NCBI GenBank assembly: GCA_035591015.1
Contig: JAXIUW010154447.1
Coordinates: forward strand, 1-13,035
Length of the DNA: 13,035 bases
Origin: Cephalothrix simula
Lineage: Eukaryota; Nemertea; Palaeonemertea; Archinemertea; Cephalotrichidae
Direction of reading: 5' to 3'
This document shows positions 1 through 6,515 of this stretch, one piece after another (position 1 is the stretch's first letter; each line of letters opens with the position of its first letter). The notes beneath the pieces were generated by a model. That model saw nothing but the letters and a program-made list of their open reading frames with translations, made no database searches and was not told the origin of the DNA. The translations under genes and the position numbers were made by a program.

Positions 1-74
1 TATTCACCGGTTTATCAATGTTATCCAAGAAATTTCACTGAATATCACTTCACTTATAACACAACCGGTGAATA
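1..74. repeat. 12-bp perfect inverted repeat at window edge
   Basis: TATTCACCGGTT at 1-12 is repeated as its exact reverse complement at 63-74, around a 50-nt spacer. The left arm starts at the first base of the window, so the repeat may be longer and the true boundary is not visible. It could be a hairpin or the end of an inverted-repeat element lying mostly to the left. No duplicated target site can be judged. Confidence 0.6.
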
Positions 75-331
75 ATTTCCAATAATCATGAGATAACAAG
101 CAAAAATCGTTAAATAAAAAGGATATTGCACGAGTTATTCCATATAATAACTGCATCGTATTGCACTCAAAAAGTTGTGCATTATCTTTATATTGTAACT
201 GTTAGGTCTTATATTGGGACTCAAAGTGGTCGAAAGTGTTAAGAACTGAATGCTGAATCGATTTTTTATGCCAAAATATTGATTTTGCAAAAACATATGG
301 TGGATATTATCCATTTTTAATTCTTTAGATG

Positions 332-440
332 TTGGAATTTTTAAAGAAAATTTGTGCCAAATGAAAGATAAAACCTGCAGAATTGAAAAATATTATTTCT
401 GGAATAATTTGAAATTGCCTGACACAAATTTTGATTCCAA
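332..440. repeat. Imperfect inverted repeat, about 109 bp
   Basis: AAAATTTGTG at 347-356 has its perfect reverse complement at 423-432. With a short gap the match extends outwards to TTGGAAT on the left and ATTCCAA on the right (to about 440). The interior holds a further small palindrome, ATTATT-5 nt-AATAAT. The layout resembles a small hairpin-type repeat or a decayed MITE, but no flanking target duplication is seen. AT-rich sequence makes short matches common, so only the 10-bp arms carry weight. Confidence 0.4.
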
Positions 441-460
441 ATTTTAACTTTGAAAAATAT

Positions 461-488
461 TCAAAATGGCGAATATGCGCCATCTTGA
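461..488. promoter_or_regulatory. Hairpin with two YY1-like half-sites
   Basis: TCAAAATGGCG (461-471) pairs with CGCCATCTTGA (478-488) across a 6-nt loop, giving an 11-position stem with one mismatch. Each arm also resembles the YY1/Pho recognition core (AAGATGGC and its complement GCCATCTT), the right arm closely. It is far more G+C-rich than its surroundings. Whether it acts as DNA (paired factor sites) or as RNA structure cannot be told from sequence. Confidence 0.35.
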
Positions 489-931
489 TTTTGAAGAATT
501 AATATTCTGGCATCAATCAAGAATGGATTCTTGCATCAATCGATAGAGTATTTGGTTCGAAACGCACGAGTTCCAATACAAGACGCATGTGTATCAACCA
601 TTTTGACTCGAGTACATGCAGTGCGGATAAAATGTACCGCTTAGGCGCTTATTCAGAATGAGAAAATGAGAAATAACCAAAAAGTAAATTCAGATCATTA
701 TTTTTTCTTCGGTTGAGTAACTTTGGGTCGTTCATTATGATAAAAAAACAAGATAATTGGCGTTAAAGATTTTGATTTTTTTTGGAGTAGATTCGGGTCA
801 AACCTTTGAAATTAGAGTAATTATCCTATCAGTCATTAAGTGAGTCCCAGGGGTATCAACACAAGATTTGCTACTGGCTCACATGCGCAAATCTCGAATT
901 ATGCTTGAGTGATATTTTATTTATTGCACAG
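489..931. other. Non-coding stretch upstream of the lysine-rich gene
   Basis: No ORF or exon is supportable. The only structure seen is GTACAT (612-617) with its complement ATGTAC at 632-637. The stretch from 541 to 660 is somewhat richer in G+C and CpG than its surroundings. It has no clear TATA box and is not assigned as a promoter. Confidence 0.4.
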
Positions 932-948
932 AAGTTATGCTTTCTATT

Positions 949-1000
949 GTAAGATATTATAAGATCTAATAATAATCATCTAAGTTTCTATGTTTTATAG
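949..1000 (+). other. Predicted 52-nt intron before the start codon
   Basis: The donor GTAAGA at 949-954 and the acceptor TTTTATAG ending at 1000 enclose 52 nt, with a branch-like CTAAT near 966-970 and a T-rich tract before the acceptor. If it is removed, the base pair AA at 1001-1002 joins the upstream T to form an in-frame TAA directly before ATG 1003, which supports that ATG as the start. An upstream ATG at 937 would read out of frame across the junction. Confidence 0.45.
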
Positions 1001-1002
1001 AA

Positions 1003-1248
1003 ATGGACACCAAAAAGATGGTTGCCGACTCAACAGTCGACCTGATCCTCATCAAAGAGAAGATTGATCAAGGACCAAAACGGAAGAAGAAGCATTCTTC
1101 TGGTTCTAAGAAGGCAAAAAAGTCAAAGAAAGCAAAGAAAGATAAGGTATCTATTACATTGTACTTTTTTTTTCATTTTTCTAATTTTCAGATTATTTTT
1201 ATTCTCACCGGTATTGCCAGGTTTTTTGAACTCGTTGAAGGAAATTGA
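1003..1248 (+). CDS. Small lysine-rich protein with a putative 45-nt intron
   Basis: ATG at 1003 lies 2 nt after a good 3' splice site. The first 48 codons encode an N-terminal segment (MDTKKMVADSTVDLILIKEK at residues 1-20), then a very basic stretch at about residues 25-48 rich in KK, KRKKK and SKKAKK. This would serve as a nuclear or nucleolar localisation or nucleic-acid-binding tail. A donor AAG|GTATCT at 1147 and an acceptor TTTTCAG ending at 1191 define a 45-nt intron. Splicing gives a 66-residue product ending in a hydrophobic tail (IIFILTGIARFFELVEGN). Because 45 is divisible by three, the unspliced frame also stays open and gives 81 residues. An alternative acceptor at 1220 would stop after two more codons. 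A poly(A) signal follows at 1349. The protein family is not recognised. The first exon is the most convincing coding sequence in the window; the C-terminus is uncertain. Confidence 0.5.
   Translation: MDTKKMVADSTVDLILIKEKIDQGPKRKKKHSSGSKKAKKSKKAKKDKVSITLYFFFHFSNFQIIFILTGIARFFELVEGN
1147..1191 (+). other. Predicted 45-nt intron
   Basis: GTATCT donor after AAG, long T-run (1165-1180) and TTTTCAG acceptor. The length is a multiple of three with no in-frame stop, so retention would add 15 hydrophobic, phenylalanine-rich residues. The intron sequence is far richer in T than the flanking exon, which favours removal. Confidence 0.45.
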
Positions 1249-1255
1249 TGACTTC

Positions 1256-1495
1256 TTAAGACAGCCTGAATTTCTGTAAATGGAAAATTGATGATTTCTC
1301 TAGGTAATGCAGCATGTATAATTTAGTGGTTTGACCAGTGGTCACTAAAATAAACCTTATCAAATGATGATTTACATTTCCCAGGGTTTGAAAATGAAGG
1401 AATCTTTTTTGACGAAATATGTCATTAGACAAATCTTTCCGAATATAACTACCTATTAAGTTATTTTGTATTTCGATCAGTCGCGAATCTGACAT
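1256..1495 (-). CDS. Possible 79-residue ORF, convergent with the lysine-rich gene
   Basis: A complete minus-strand ORF starts with a true ATG (complement of 1493-1495, A at -3) and runs 79 codons to TAA. The product has mixed composition (starts MSDSRLIEIQNNLIGSYIRK) with no signal peptide, no membrane segment and no recognisable motif. It is antisense to the presumed 3' UTR of the gene ending at 1248. A run of this length is only mildly unusual at this base composition, so it may be a chance ORF. Inside it lies the palindrome TGACCA-G-TGGTCA (near 1332-1344). No promoter or poly(A) signal could be assigned. Confidence 0.2.
   Translation of the reverse strand: MSDSRLIEIQNNLIGSYIRKDLSNDIFRQKRFLHFQTLGNVNHHLIRFILVTTGQTTKLYMLHYLEKSSIFHLQKFRLS
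1349..1354 (+). terminator. Poly(A) signal AATAAA
   Basis: AATAAA lies 101 nt after the TGA of the lysine-rich gene. It fits as that transcript's poly(A) signal, although AATAAA is frequent by chance in such AT-rich DNA. Confidence 0.35.
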
Positions 1496-2915
1496 ATTAC
1501 AAATGAAAAAATCAATTCATCTCTGACCGTTAAGATTTTTTTGTGACCTAAACAATAAAATGGTCAAGAATCTATTCTTCATCGCAATATGATAGTCTAA
1601 TTCACTTATCAACATAGTAAATGAGCTTGAAAGTTTCTTAGCAGATCTCTAATCATTGCTATATGGGATGAATAAAAGTCGTTTATGATAAAATCGGTAA
1701 CGGAACCAAAATATCAATTAGGCAATTCTAAAAATGATGATGATGTATTTTAGATTATGATGATGTTGATTAATATGAGAATCTCAATGTCAGCATTTGG
1801 TAAACTTTGGGGGACCTTTTCGTCTTTTTTCACCTCCTAAAGAAACCCCTTGCCATCAGTTAACATTTCTTCAGAAGAGCTAAAACCAGTTCTGAAGGTA
1901 AGAATTTAAAACAACCAAAACTCTCAGATCCACTTTCTAATTAAAGTAAGCAAATTCAATCCAGTTCAAGATTCTGCGCCAGAATTGGGGTTCAAAGAAT
2001 CGATAAAAGATTCTCTTAATTTTGCTATTTAAGTGTAATTTGAGATCCTCTTGTCTAAGCTCTACGCTTAAATTAAAGTTAGTTGTCCTACTTTTCCTCT
2101 GAAAAGCTTCGATTTTACTCGTCAAATTTCATTTTAAAACGTCCGAAGTGTCCTTAACACTAAAATGGATGAGCAATAAAAAGTTTGTGTTATTAAATTT
2201 GAGACTTAACTAGTGAAATTTGAAACTAATTTAAGCGATCATCCCGTGGGATTTTAACTATTCATTGAGACATTTTCTAAGCCTAATTGATTTGAAAAAT
2301 ATTTCAATATCATTGAGTGTTAAGTTTTTTATTTTCAAAACGATAAAGGAGGGTTATAATTGAAATTGTGTAGGATTACCATCACTTTGCATTTAAGTAA
2401 AACATCATGTAACTGGGAATTAAAGGTACGAGGCAGATCAAATTATTTTCCTGGGAAGGCAGGTTTAATTCTATTGGGACCTTATAAGAAGTGAATTATA
2501 AAATTGCGAAGGCCGCGTAGGAAAATTTTCTCTTTTACAATTCGCAAAAAGTATCGAATTACTCATCCCTGAAGGCCCCTCGAACGCATTAGGTTATTTT
2601 ACAAAACAAAAGTCAAAATATTATAGAAAATCGTAAAGAAAATAAAAAAGTAAAAGACAATCCCCAGAAGAAGATATTAAATTTGCTATGTCACACGACT
2701 GTAATCTTATTTGATGTCTTCGATGTATCTAGTTGAATCCCAAGTTTCACTTATAACGTTTGCTGAGCGTGCTAATTTTGCATCCTCGTTCTTTTTTAAT
2801 TTAGTTTTTGAATATTTCTAGATGCTATGAAAACAATAACATTTCTTCTTTATGATAGGAATATGATTATGATTTTTACTGCACATCGAAAACAAACTTT
2901 TCACTTGTAGTCAAA
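1496..2915. other. Gene-poor AT-rich stretch
   Basis: No supportable gene. Small repeats seen are ATG triplet runs at 1734-1745 and 1757-1765, and an imperfect 21-bp tandem pair at 2195-2236. A minus-strand open frame at 1937-2125 lacks an ATG start and is not called. Confidence 0.4.
2195..2236. repeat. Imperfect 21-bp tandem duplication
   Basis: AAATTTGAGACTTAACT at 2195 is followed 21 bp later by the similar AAATTTGAAACTAATTT at 2216. Two copies only; of low weight in AT-rich sequence. Confidence 0.35.
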
Positions 2916-3091
2916 CCCAGCATCAGCAGCCAAATTTTAGAGATGCTGTAGCGTTCCACGTATATCAGTTGGTCTGAAACACAAAGGCGTAATGGATAGA
3001 TTGCACTCTGTTTTGATTAATAGTCTTATCCAGCATCATCAGCCAATTTTTAAGAAATGCTGCAGCATTCCACATAACGTGTTTTTGGACT
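2916..3091. repeat. Direct duplication with 113-bp period, hairpin in each copy
   Basis: CAGCATCAGCAGCCAA at 2918 recurs as CAGCATCATCAGCCAA at 3031, and similarity continues for about 60 bp through GATGCTGTAGCGTTCCAC (first copy) and AATGCTGCAGCATTCCAC (second copy). Each copy contains CAGCATC facing GATGCTG or AATGCTG, so each can fold into a 6-7-bp stem with a loop of about 17-18 nt. The remainder of the 113-bp unit is weakly alike (GCACTCT occurs in both). This is either an old tandem duplication or two copies of a short repeat family; no ORF runs through it. Confidence 0.55.
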
Positions 3092-3530
3092 GCGGGCACT
3101 CTAATGTTAAAATAGAAGATGCTATCGACTCATTTTCCACGACTATTTGAAAATCTAATTTATGCACTGCATAAGATCAATTAAAAAGCTGCCCGGAAAG
3201 ATTTCTTAAGATCTTAATAATCATACATCAATATAATAAAACATAAGTACTATATTGAAGCGAGTGAAGTATCTCTTCTTACCAGAAAATCTCTAAGCTT
3301 AAAATTGAAGGGTGGGGTTTTTAAGTTCATCTTATGAAGTAGAATCAATAGATATCTAATTATTATTTACATTTAGTACAAGATTATATCTTGAATTAGA
3401 ATAAACATATTTTTAACTGAGTTAGTGCTAAGCCATTTTCTATTCTGATCTATTCTCGGTGGCTTCGCTTTCAACTTTTTCTGAAACTTTTTAAAAGTTA
3501 CGTTCGTTTGAAGGTAGCCAGATTAAAATG
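3092..3530. other. Non-coding AT-rich stretch
   Basis: Nothing supportable was seen apart from the polypyrimidine-containing acceptor at its right end, described with the next feature. Confidence 0.4.
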
Positions 3531-3542
3531 TTTTGTTTACAG

Positions 3543-3715
3543 CGCTGCTCAAATTGCATTTGTTACATCAACAGGACAACTCAGATCAAAATCGTCAAAT
3601 AACAAAAATCCACTTTTTATTTGAATTAGCAAACTTCAAAAGAGAACTACTTTTTAATGTCTGTATTCATCCGCTTAGATTGAATTGTAATTTGATTGAA
3701 ACTTCAAGGGATTGA
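3543..3715 (+). CDS. Possible 3'-terminal exon, 57 open codons
   Basis: A good acceptor (TTTTGTTTACAG ending at 3542) is followed by an open frame from 3545 to a TGA at 3713-3715. The frame encodes LLKLHLLHQQDNSDQNRQIT and continues to a C-terminus ...NLIETSRD. The exon would begin with two bases completing a split codon. There is no ATG start near the acceptor, which is why it is treated as a terminal exon rather than a separate ORF. Overlapping AATAAA signals lie 34 nt after the stop. A second frame from the same acceptor gives a shorter 26-codon product (AAQIAFVTSTGQLRSKSS...). The upstream exon was not found, and the donor at 1147 is in the wrong phase for this frame. The family is not recognised. 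Confidence 0.3.
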
Positions 3716-3748
3716 GAAACTGAAGCAATCAATGTGTCCGCTCTACGG

Positions 3749-3759
3749 AATAAAATAAA
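3749..3759 (+). terminator. Doubled poly(A) signal AATAAAATAAA
   Basis: Two overlapping AATAAA hexamers (3749-3754 and 3754-3759) are followed by a T-rich tract, as expected downstream of a cleavage site. They lie 34 nt after the stop of the candidate terminal exon. Confidence 0.35.
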
Positions 3760-4041
3760 TTTCATTTCATTGACAATGGTTCAAACAGTCTTCGAACTTC
3801 AAAGTAAGGCGGTTACTATTTTAAACTCAAAATGTAATTTGGTCATGTCTAAATTTCTAGAAGAGTAATAAAGATAAACTCCTATCCATTTCTGCGTAAA
3901 GAGCTTTAGCTAACTAAAAGTCAATTTTGTTTCTGGATTAAAATGGACTTACGGAGACTACGTAAGCATTGGTAACTTTCTAGATAAACAAAGAAAAAAT
4001 TGGCAAAAAGCAAGAAGAAACATAGTTAAACAGTTAAAATT
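3760..4041. other. Non-coding AT-rich stretch
   Basis: No ORF, splice-bounded exon or repeat worth naming was found. Confidence 0.35.
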
Positions 4042-4060
4042 GAAACCCGTGCTGGGTTTC
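4042..4060. repeat. Perfect 7-bp hairpin followed by a T-run
   Basis: GAAACCC (4042-4048) pairs with GGGTTTC (4054-4060) across the loop GTGCT, and CTTTTT follows at once. In bacteria this would read as an intrinsic terminator. In this eukaryotic setting it may be a structured RNA end, a Pol III-type stop (TTTTT) or chance. No Pol III box A/B was found upstream. Confidence 0.4.
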
Positions 4061-4164
4061 CTTTTTACTCCACCTGAATCAACGAGCTTTCAAATTGTTA
4101 GCAAATACAATTTCGGCGCAAAACCTTTGCATTTTCTATCAAAGTTTGTTTTTACTCTACGACA

Positions 4165-4184
4165 AACGCAGTTTTGTTTGCGTT
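4165..4184. repeat. 6-bp hairpin
   Basis: AACGCA (4165-4170) pairs with TGCGTT (4179-4184) across an 8-nt loop. It lies about 100 nt downstream of the stronger hairpin at 4042-4060. Confidence 0.3.
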
Positions 4185-4260
4185 CACTATTTACCATTTG
4201 AATTTTCATGGTAGCTTTTTTCTTGTTTTTAGAAGGATGATTTGATTTCCTCAAGCGATG

Positions 4261-4288
4261 TGACGTCATAGATTAACCAATATAAAAA
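4261..4288 (+). promoter_or_regulatory. CRE, CCAAT and TATA cluster, possible core promoter
   Basis: A perfect palindromic cAMP-response element TGACGTCA lies at 4261-4268, CCAAT at 4277-4281 and TATAAAAA at 4281-4288, all within 28 bp. A + strand start would fall near 4310-4320, where only a very short ORF is found before the transposable element at 4504. CCAAT touching the TATA box is closer than usual. The CRE is the most informative part; the other two are common in AT-rich DNA. Confidence 0.3.
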
Positions 4289-4503
4289 CATCGGGTAAAA
4301 TGTTGCTTGGATTTATTTTATATTGATTAAAATTAAATCAAACTTTGTTATTCAGCTTGATAGCTCTTTATTCATTGATTCTTTATCATGATGTAACCTT
4401 CGTCTTAGAATCTTTGAATATTGGTCAAAAACTTGAAAATTCTTGAGATTTAACGCTTATAAGACATTGATCTCTACAATATAAAGGTAGAAGTAAAGTA
4501 GTA

Positions 4504-4757
4504 TAGTATTACCCCGTTCAATCCGCGTAGGGTCCGTTTTCAAATACGTAATTTTGAACCCTAGCGGTGAGTCTTAGAACTATAGTAGGTCGAAATAGGC
4601 GCCACCTAGCCGGATTTTACGGTACTAAATGCGTGAAAAGGCTCTGATTGGTCGAGTAGTAATGTCGTTTGATTTATGGGAGAGTGCAAAACTAATATTT
4701 TTATAACCGTCTCGGTGTATAGAGCATTTAATTGATTTTCTATTGTTTTAGAGTGGA
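4504..4757 (+). repeat. Left terminal inverted repeat
   Basis: About 254 bp matching the reverse complement of the right arm with small gaps. Well-conserved blocks are GGTCCGTTTTCAA, TACGTAATTTT, GAAAAGGCTCTGATTGGT, TCGGTGTATAGAG and TTTAATTGATTTTC. The innermost shared block ends near TTTTAGAG (about 4746-4753). Confidence 0.75.
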
Positions 4758-4868
4758 TGGTAGTAATGTCGTGTCATTATGGCAGAAGAGGAGAATAGTT
4801 AAACAATGAAATAAACTTGTATAAAGTATATATTGTTAGAACGGTTTCGATGTATAGAGTGTATCAAA
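4648..4868 (+). repeat. Subterminal direct duplication inside the element
   Basis: GTAGTAATGTCGT occurs at 4656 and again near 4760, and the block ending TATAACCGTCTCGGTGTATAGAG (near 4700-4723) has a diverged copy near 4832-4860. The right arm contains only one such block, so the left arm was extended by a partial duplication of about 100-130 bp. Confidence 0.45.
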
Positions 4869-4892
4869 TAAAAAACAGGAAAAATAAAAAAA

Positions 4893-4934
4893 GAACAAAA
4901 GCTTTCGGCTTTACGCATTCATCAGTGGTATGAC
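4893..4934 (-). ncRNA. Hammerhead-ribozyme-like core, stem I missing
   Basis: On the minus strand CUGAUGA (4925-4919) is followed by AUGCGUAAAGCC and GAAA (4906-4903), the two invariant core strings of hammerhead ribozymes in the right order. Stem II would be GC/GC closing a GUAAA loop, with a U-C mismatch at its base. Stem III would be AGC/GUU around UUUU, placing the cleavage triplet UUC at 4895-4893. Stem I is not formed: ...UACCA faces a run of U's, giving only one pair. Short-stem-III hammerheads are known from Penelope-like retroelements and retrozymes, so this may be a fragment of such an element, cut near the cleavage site and caught inside the transposon. As it stands it is probably inactive. 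Confidence 0.3.
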
Positions 4935-5019
4935 AATGGTGCATGATATACTAAAATATATATGCAGCAATGGTAATTATGCAAGATGACAATAGTATAA
5001 TATTACATTGAAGCAAAGA

Positions 5020-5235
5020 ATGTCTGTACCAGAGCTGTTGAATGTCTTGAATTTGATTGGTGGTGATAATGTTGTTGTAGAACCTCAGTCAGATGTATTT
5101 GAAATGACTCGATGTGATATTGCTAAAGCCAAGAAAGAATACGAAGAGTTAATAAAAAGAGGCAAGATTGTCCTTGAGGTATTGAGTGAAGGCAACACAC
5201 CTGAAGAAGTATTAAATATTGCCGATTGGCAGTAA
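5020..5235 (+). CDS. 71-residue ORF inside the transposon
   Basis: ATG at 5020 (A at -3) begins a 71-codon ORF; the frame is open from 4996 but has no earlier ATG. The product is mostly helical and charged: MSVPELLNVLNLIGG at residues 1-15, a lysine/glutamate-rich centre (AKAKKEYEELIKRGK at about 38-52) and a C-terminus ...EEVLNIADWQ. It has no DDE-type catalytic motif, zinc finger or membrane segment. It lies wholly between the inverted repeats, with TATA-like runs about 55 bp upstream. Its base composition is less AT-biased than the sequence around it, which is compatible with a captured host exon or a remnant of the parental element's gene. The function is unknown. Confidence 0.35.
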   Translation: MSVPELLNVLNLIGGDNVVVEPQSDVFEMTRCDIAKAKKEYEELIKRGKIVLEVLSEGNTPEEVLNIADWQ

Positions 5236-5371
5236 AGGCTTACAGTCATTCACCGAAGTTGTTTAGCATTCAAGTTTAGTAGCTATGTATAATTAAATGA
5301 TTTGATATATAATATAGTTTGTGAAATTATACCATAACGAGTTCGATGATATTTCTGGTAAAATAATTTAA

Positions 5372-5655
5372 TCCCTCTAAAATCAATTGAAAATCAATTA
5401 AATGTGTTTTAATTGCACTCTATACACCGAGATGGTTATAAATATATATACTTTATATGGGTTTACTCTACAACAAAATTTACCACTTCACTGTCCATTA
5501 CTCAACCAATCAGAGCCTTTTCACACATTTAGTGCCCAAAAATTTCTGGTGATGGCACTTATTTCAACTTAATATAGTTCTTAAGACTCCCCGCTAGTGT
5601 TTAAAATTACGTAATTGAAAACGGACCCCAATGCGGATCGAACGGGGTAATACTA
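5372..5655 (-). repeat. Right terminal inverted repeat
   Basis: About 284 bp, the reverse-complement partner of the left arm. It is longer by small insertions, including ATATAAAGTATATATA-like sequence that in the left half is found in the inner duplicated copy. Confidence 0.75.
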
Positions 5656-5747
5656 TAATAATGATAAAATTGGGCAAGCAATGAAAAAAAATTTTGATGT
5701 TATAAAGCGGAAGTCAAAACTCATCATTTTTGACAGAAGAGTTACAA

Positions 5748-5813
5748 ATGGAAGGATGGAATGAGGTTCAAAAACTGCTCTTTGAAATTATACTGGATCA
5801 AAGAGCAAAATAA
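5748..5813 (+). CDS. Short 21-codon ORF, possibly the end of an exon
   Basis: ATG at 5748 to TAA at 5811-5813 encodes MEGWNEVQKLLFEIILDQRA plus a final lysine, an amphipathic helix. The frame is open from about 5708, adding 13 codons upstream (SGSQNSSFLTEELQ...), so it could be the tail of a spliced exon. It begins just outside the right end of the transposon at 5655. A 9-bp inverted repeat is embedded in it. Such short ORFs arise by chance; only the protein-like composition speaks for it. Confidence 0.15.
   Translation: MEGWNEVQKLLFEIILDQRAK
5776..5807. repeat. 9-bp perfect hairpin
   Basis: TGCTCTTTG (5776-5784) pairs exactly with CAAAGAGCA (5799-5807) across a 14-nt loop, followed by AT-rich sequence. 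A related palindrome based on TTGCTCT occurs at 11730-11745. Confidence 0.45.
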
Positions 5814-6515
5814 TTTATTTTGAATTTTTAAGTTGGATTTCAACTAGGCTTATGTACCTACCTATGTTTTTAGTTCTTCAGCTTCCATTGATGCTTTTCA
5901 AACAAGACATGTAAATTGTTTCGCTCTTAATCTAAGTTATGCATTATGTTCCTTCATTTTCTAGAAGCTGTTGTTTGAAGTAATTTAAACTAATTCCATT
6001 CATGTCCAACATCACCTATCACAAATCTCTTGAAAATGAGGTAGTTCCAGTAAAGGTCATTACCGCTTCAAGTCATGATTTTGGGATCACGTCAGGCATT
6101 AGATCGCTTAAAACAACGAGCCTTAATCGGAGTAAGCAATTTTAGATCTTCTGTATCTTGGGAACTAAATTTCCCATCGCCTGTGTAATTTCCGAAATGT
6201 GATAAAACTTCTTTTTTTCTTTCTTGAATAATGATTCGCAATTATTGTCTATATTGTTGATTTGGGGATAACCAAGCCTGATTTTTATTCTGACCCATAC
6301 TTAAGTTTGGAATTGCGTTTTGACTTAGACTGTCGAATTTTAGAAAAAAAGGGCAGTTCAGACTTATAAAATTTTATCAGCACTAGTCGATGAGGGAGGA
6401 AGATATTTAGAGGCATTGGAAAACACTTAATGATGGTTTGTTTTATGTATTCTAAAAGAAGTGAAACACCCCAAACTCTTAATGGAAACAGCACAGCAAA
6501 GCCTTAAAATTTCAG
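5814..6515. other. Gene-poor stretch between two elements
   Basis: No exon or RNA gene can be supported. A minus-strand frame at 6285-6494 has no ATG start and reads as chance. Confidence 0.4.

Larger units (their letters stand above)
4504..5655. mobile_element. Non-autonomous DNA transposon with long terminal inverted repeats
   Basis: The ends TAGTATTACCCCGTTC and GAACGGGGTAATACTA are exact reverse complements, and alignable inverted similarity continues for about 250-280 bp on each side. Both ends are flanked by TA. Read one step differently, the element is 4506-5653 with TATA on both sides, so the target duplication is TA or TATA. TA duplication is the rule for Tc1/mariner-type elements, but the ends do not match any family recognised here. 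The interior of about 610 bp holds a 71-codon ORF, a hammerhead-like core and duplicated subterminal sequence. There is no transposase, so it would depend on enzyme supplied in trans. The divergence between the two arms indicates an old insertion. Confidence 0.8.

Noticed and set aside
535-570. GGTTCGAA string resembling a Pol III B box, with a possible A box upstream
   Set aside because: No T-arm stem, no acceptor stem and no anticodon arm can be built, so it is not a tRNA; a tRNA-derived SINE is not supported either.
1064-1279. Overlapping + strand ORF of 71 codons
   Set aside because: Out-of-frame shadow of the lysine-rich exon; its arginine-rich translation comes from reading AAG-rich codons in the wrong frame.
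1332-1344. Palindrome TGACCA-G-TGGTCA sharing GACCAGTGGTC with 9663
   Set aside because: The shared string is only 11 bp and the flanks do not align, so a repeat family cannot be claimed.
1734-1765. ATG triplet runs as a microsatellite
   Set aside because: Only four and three units, interrupted; too short to be a meaningful satellite.
1937-2125. Minus-strand open frame of 62 codons, basic and aromatic-rich
   Set aside because: It opens with TTG rather than ATG, has no convincing acceptor before it, and its length is within chance for this base composition.
4042-4067. Bacterial rho-independent terminator
   Set aside because: The structure fits, but everything else in the window is eukaryotic, so the hairpin is reported without that role.
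6285-6494. Minus-strand open frame of 69 codons
   Set aside because: Starts with CTG, no splice site or promoter support, and the translation looks like AT-rich non-coding DNA.
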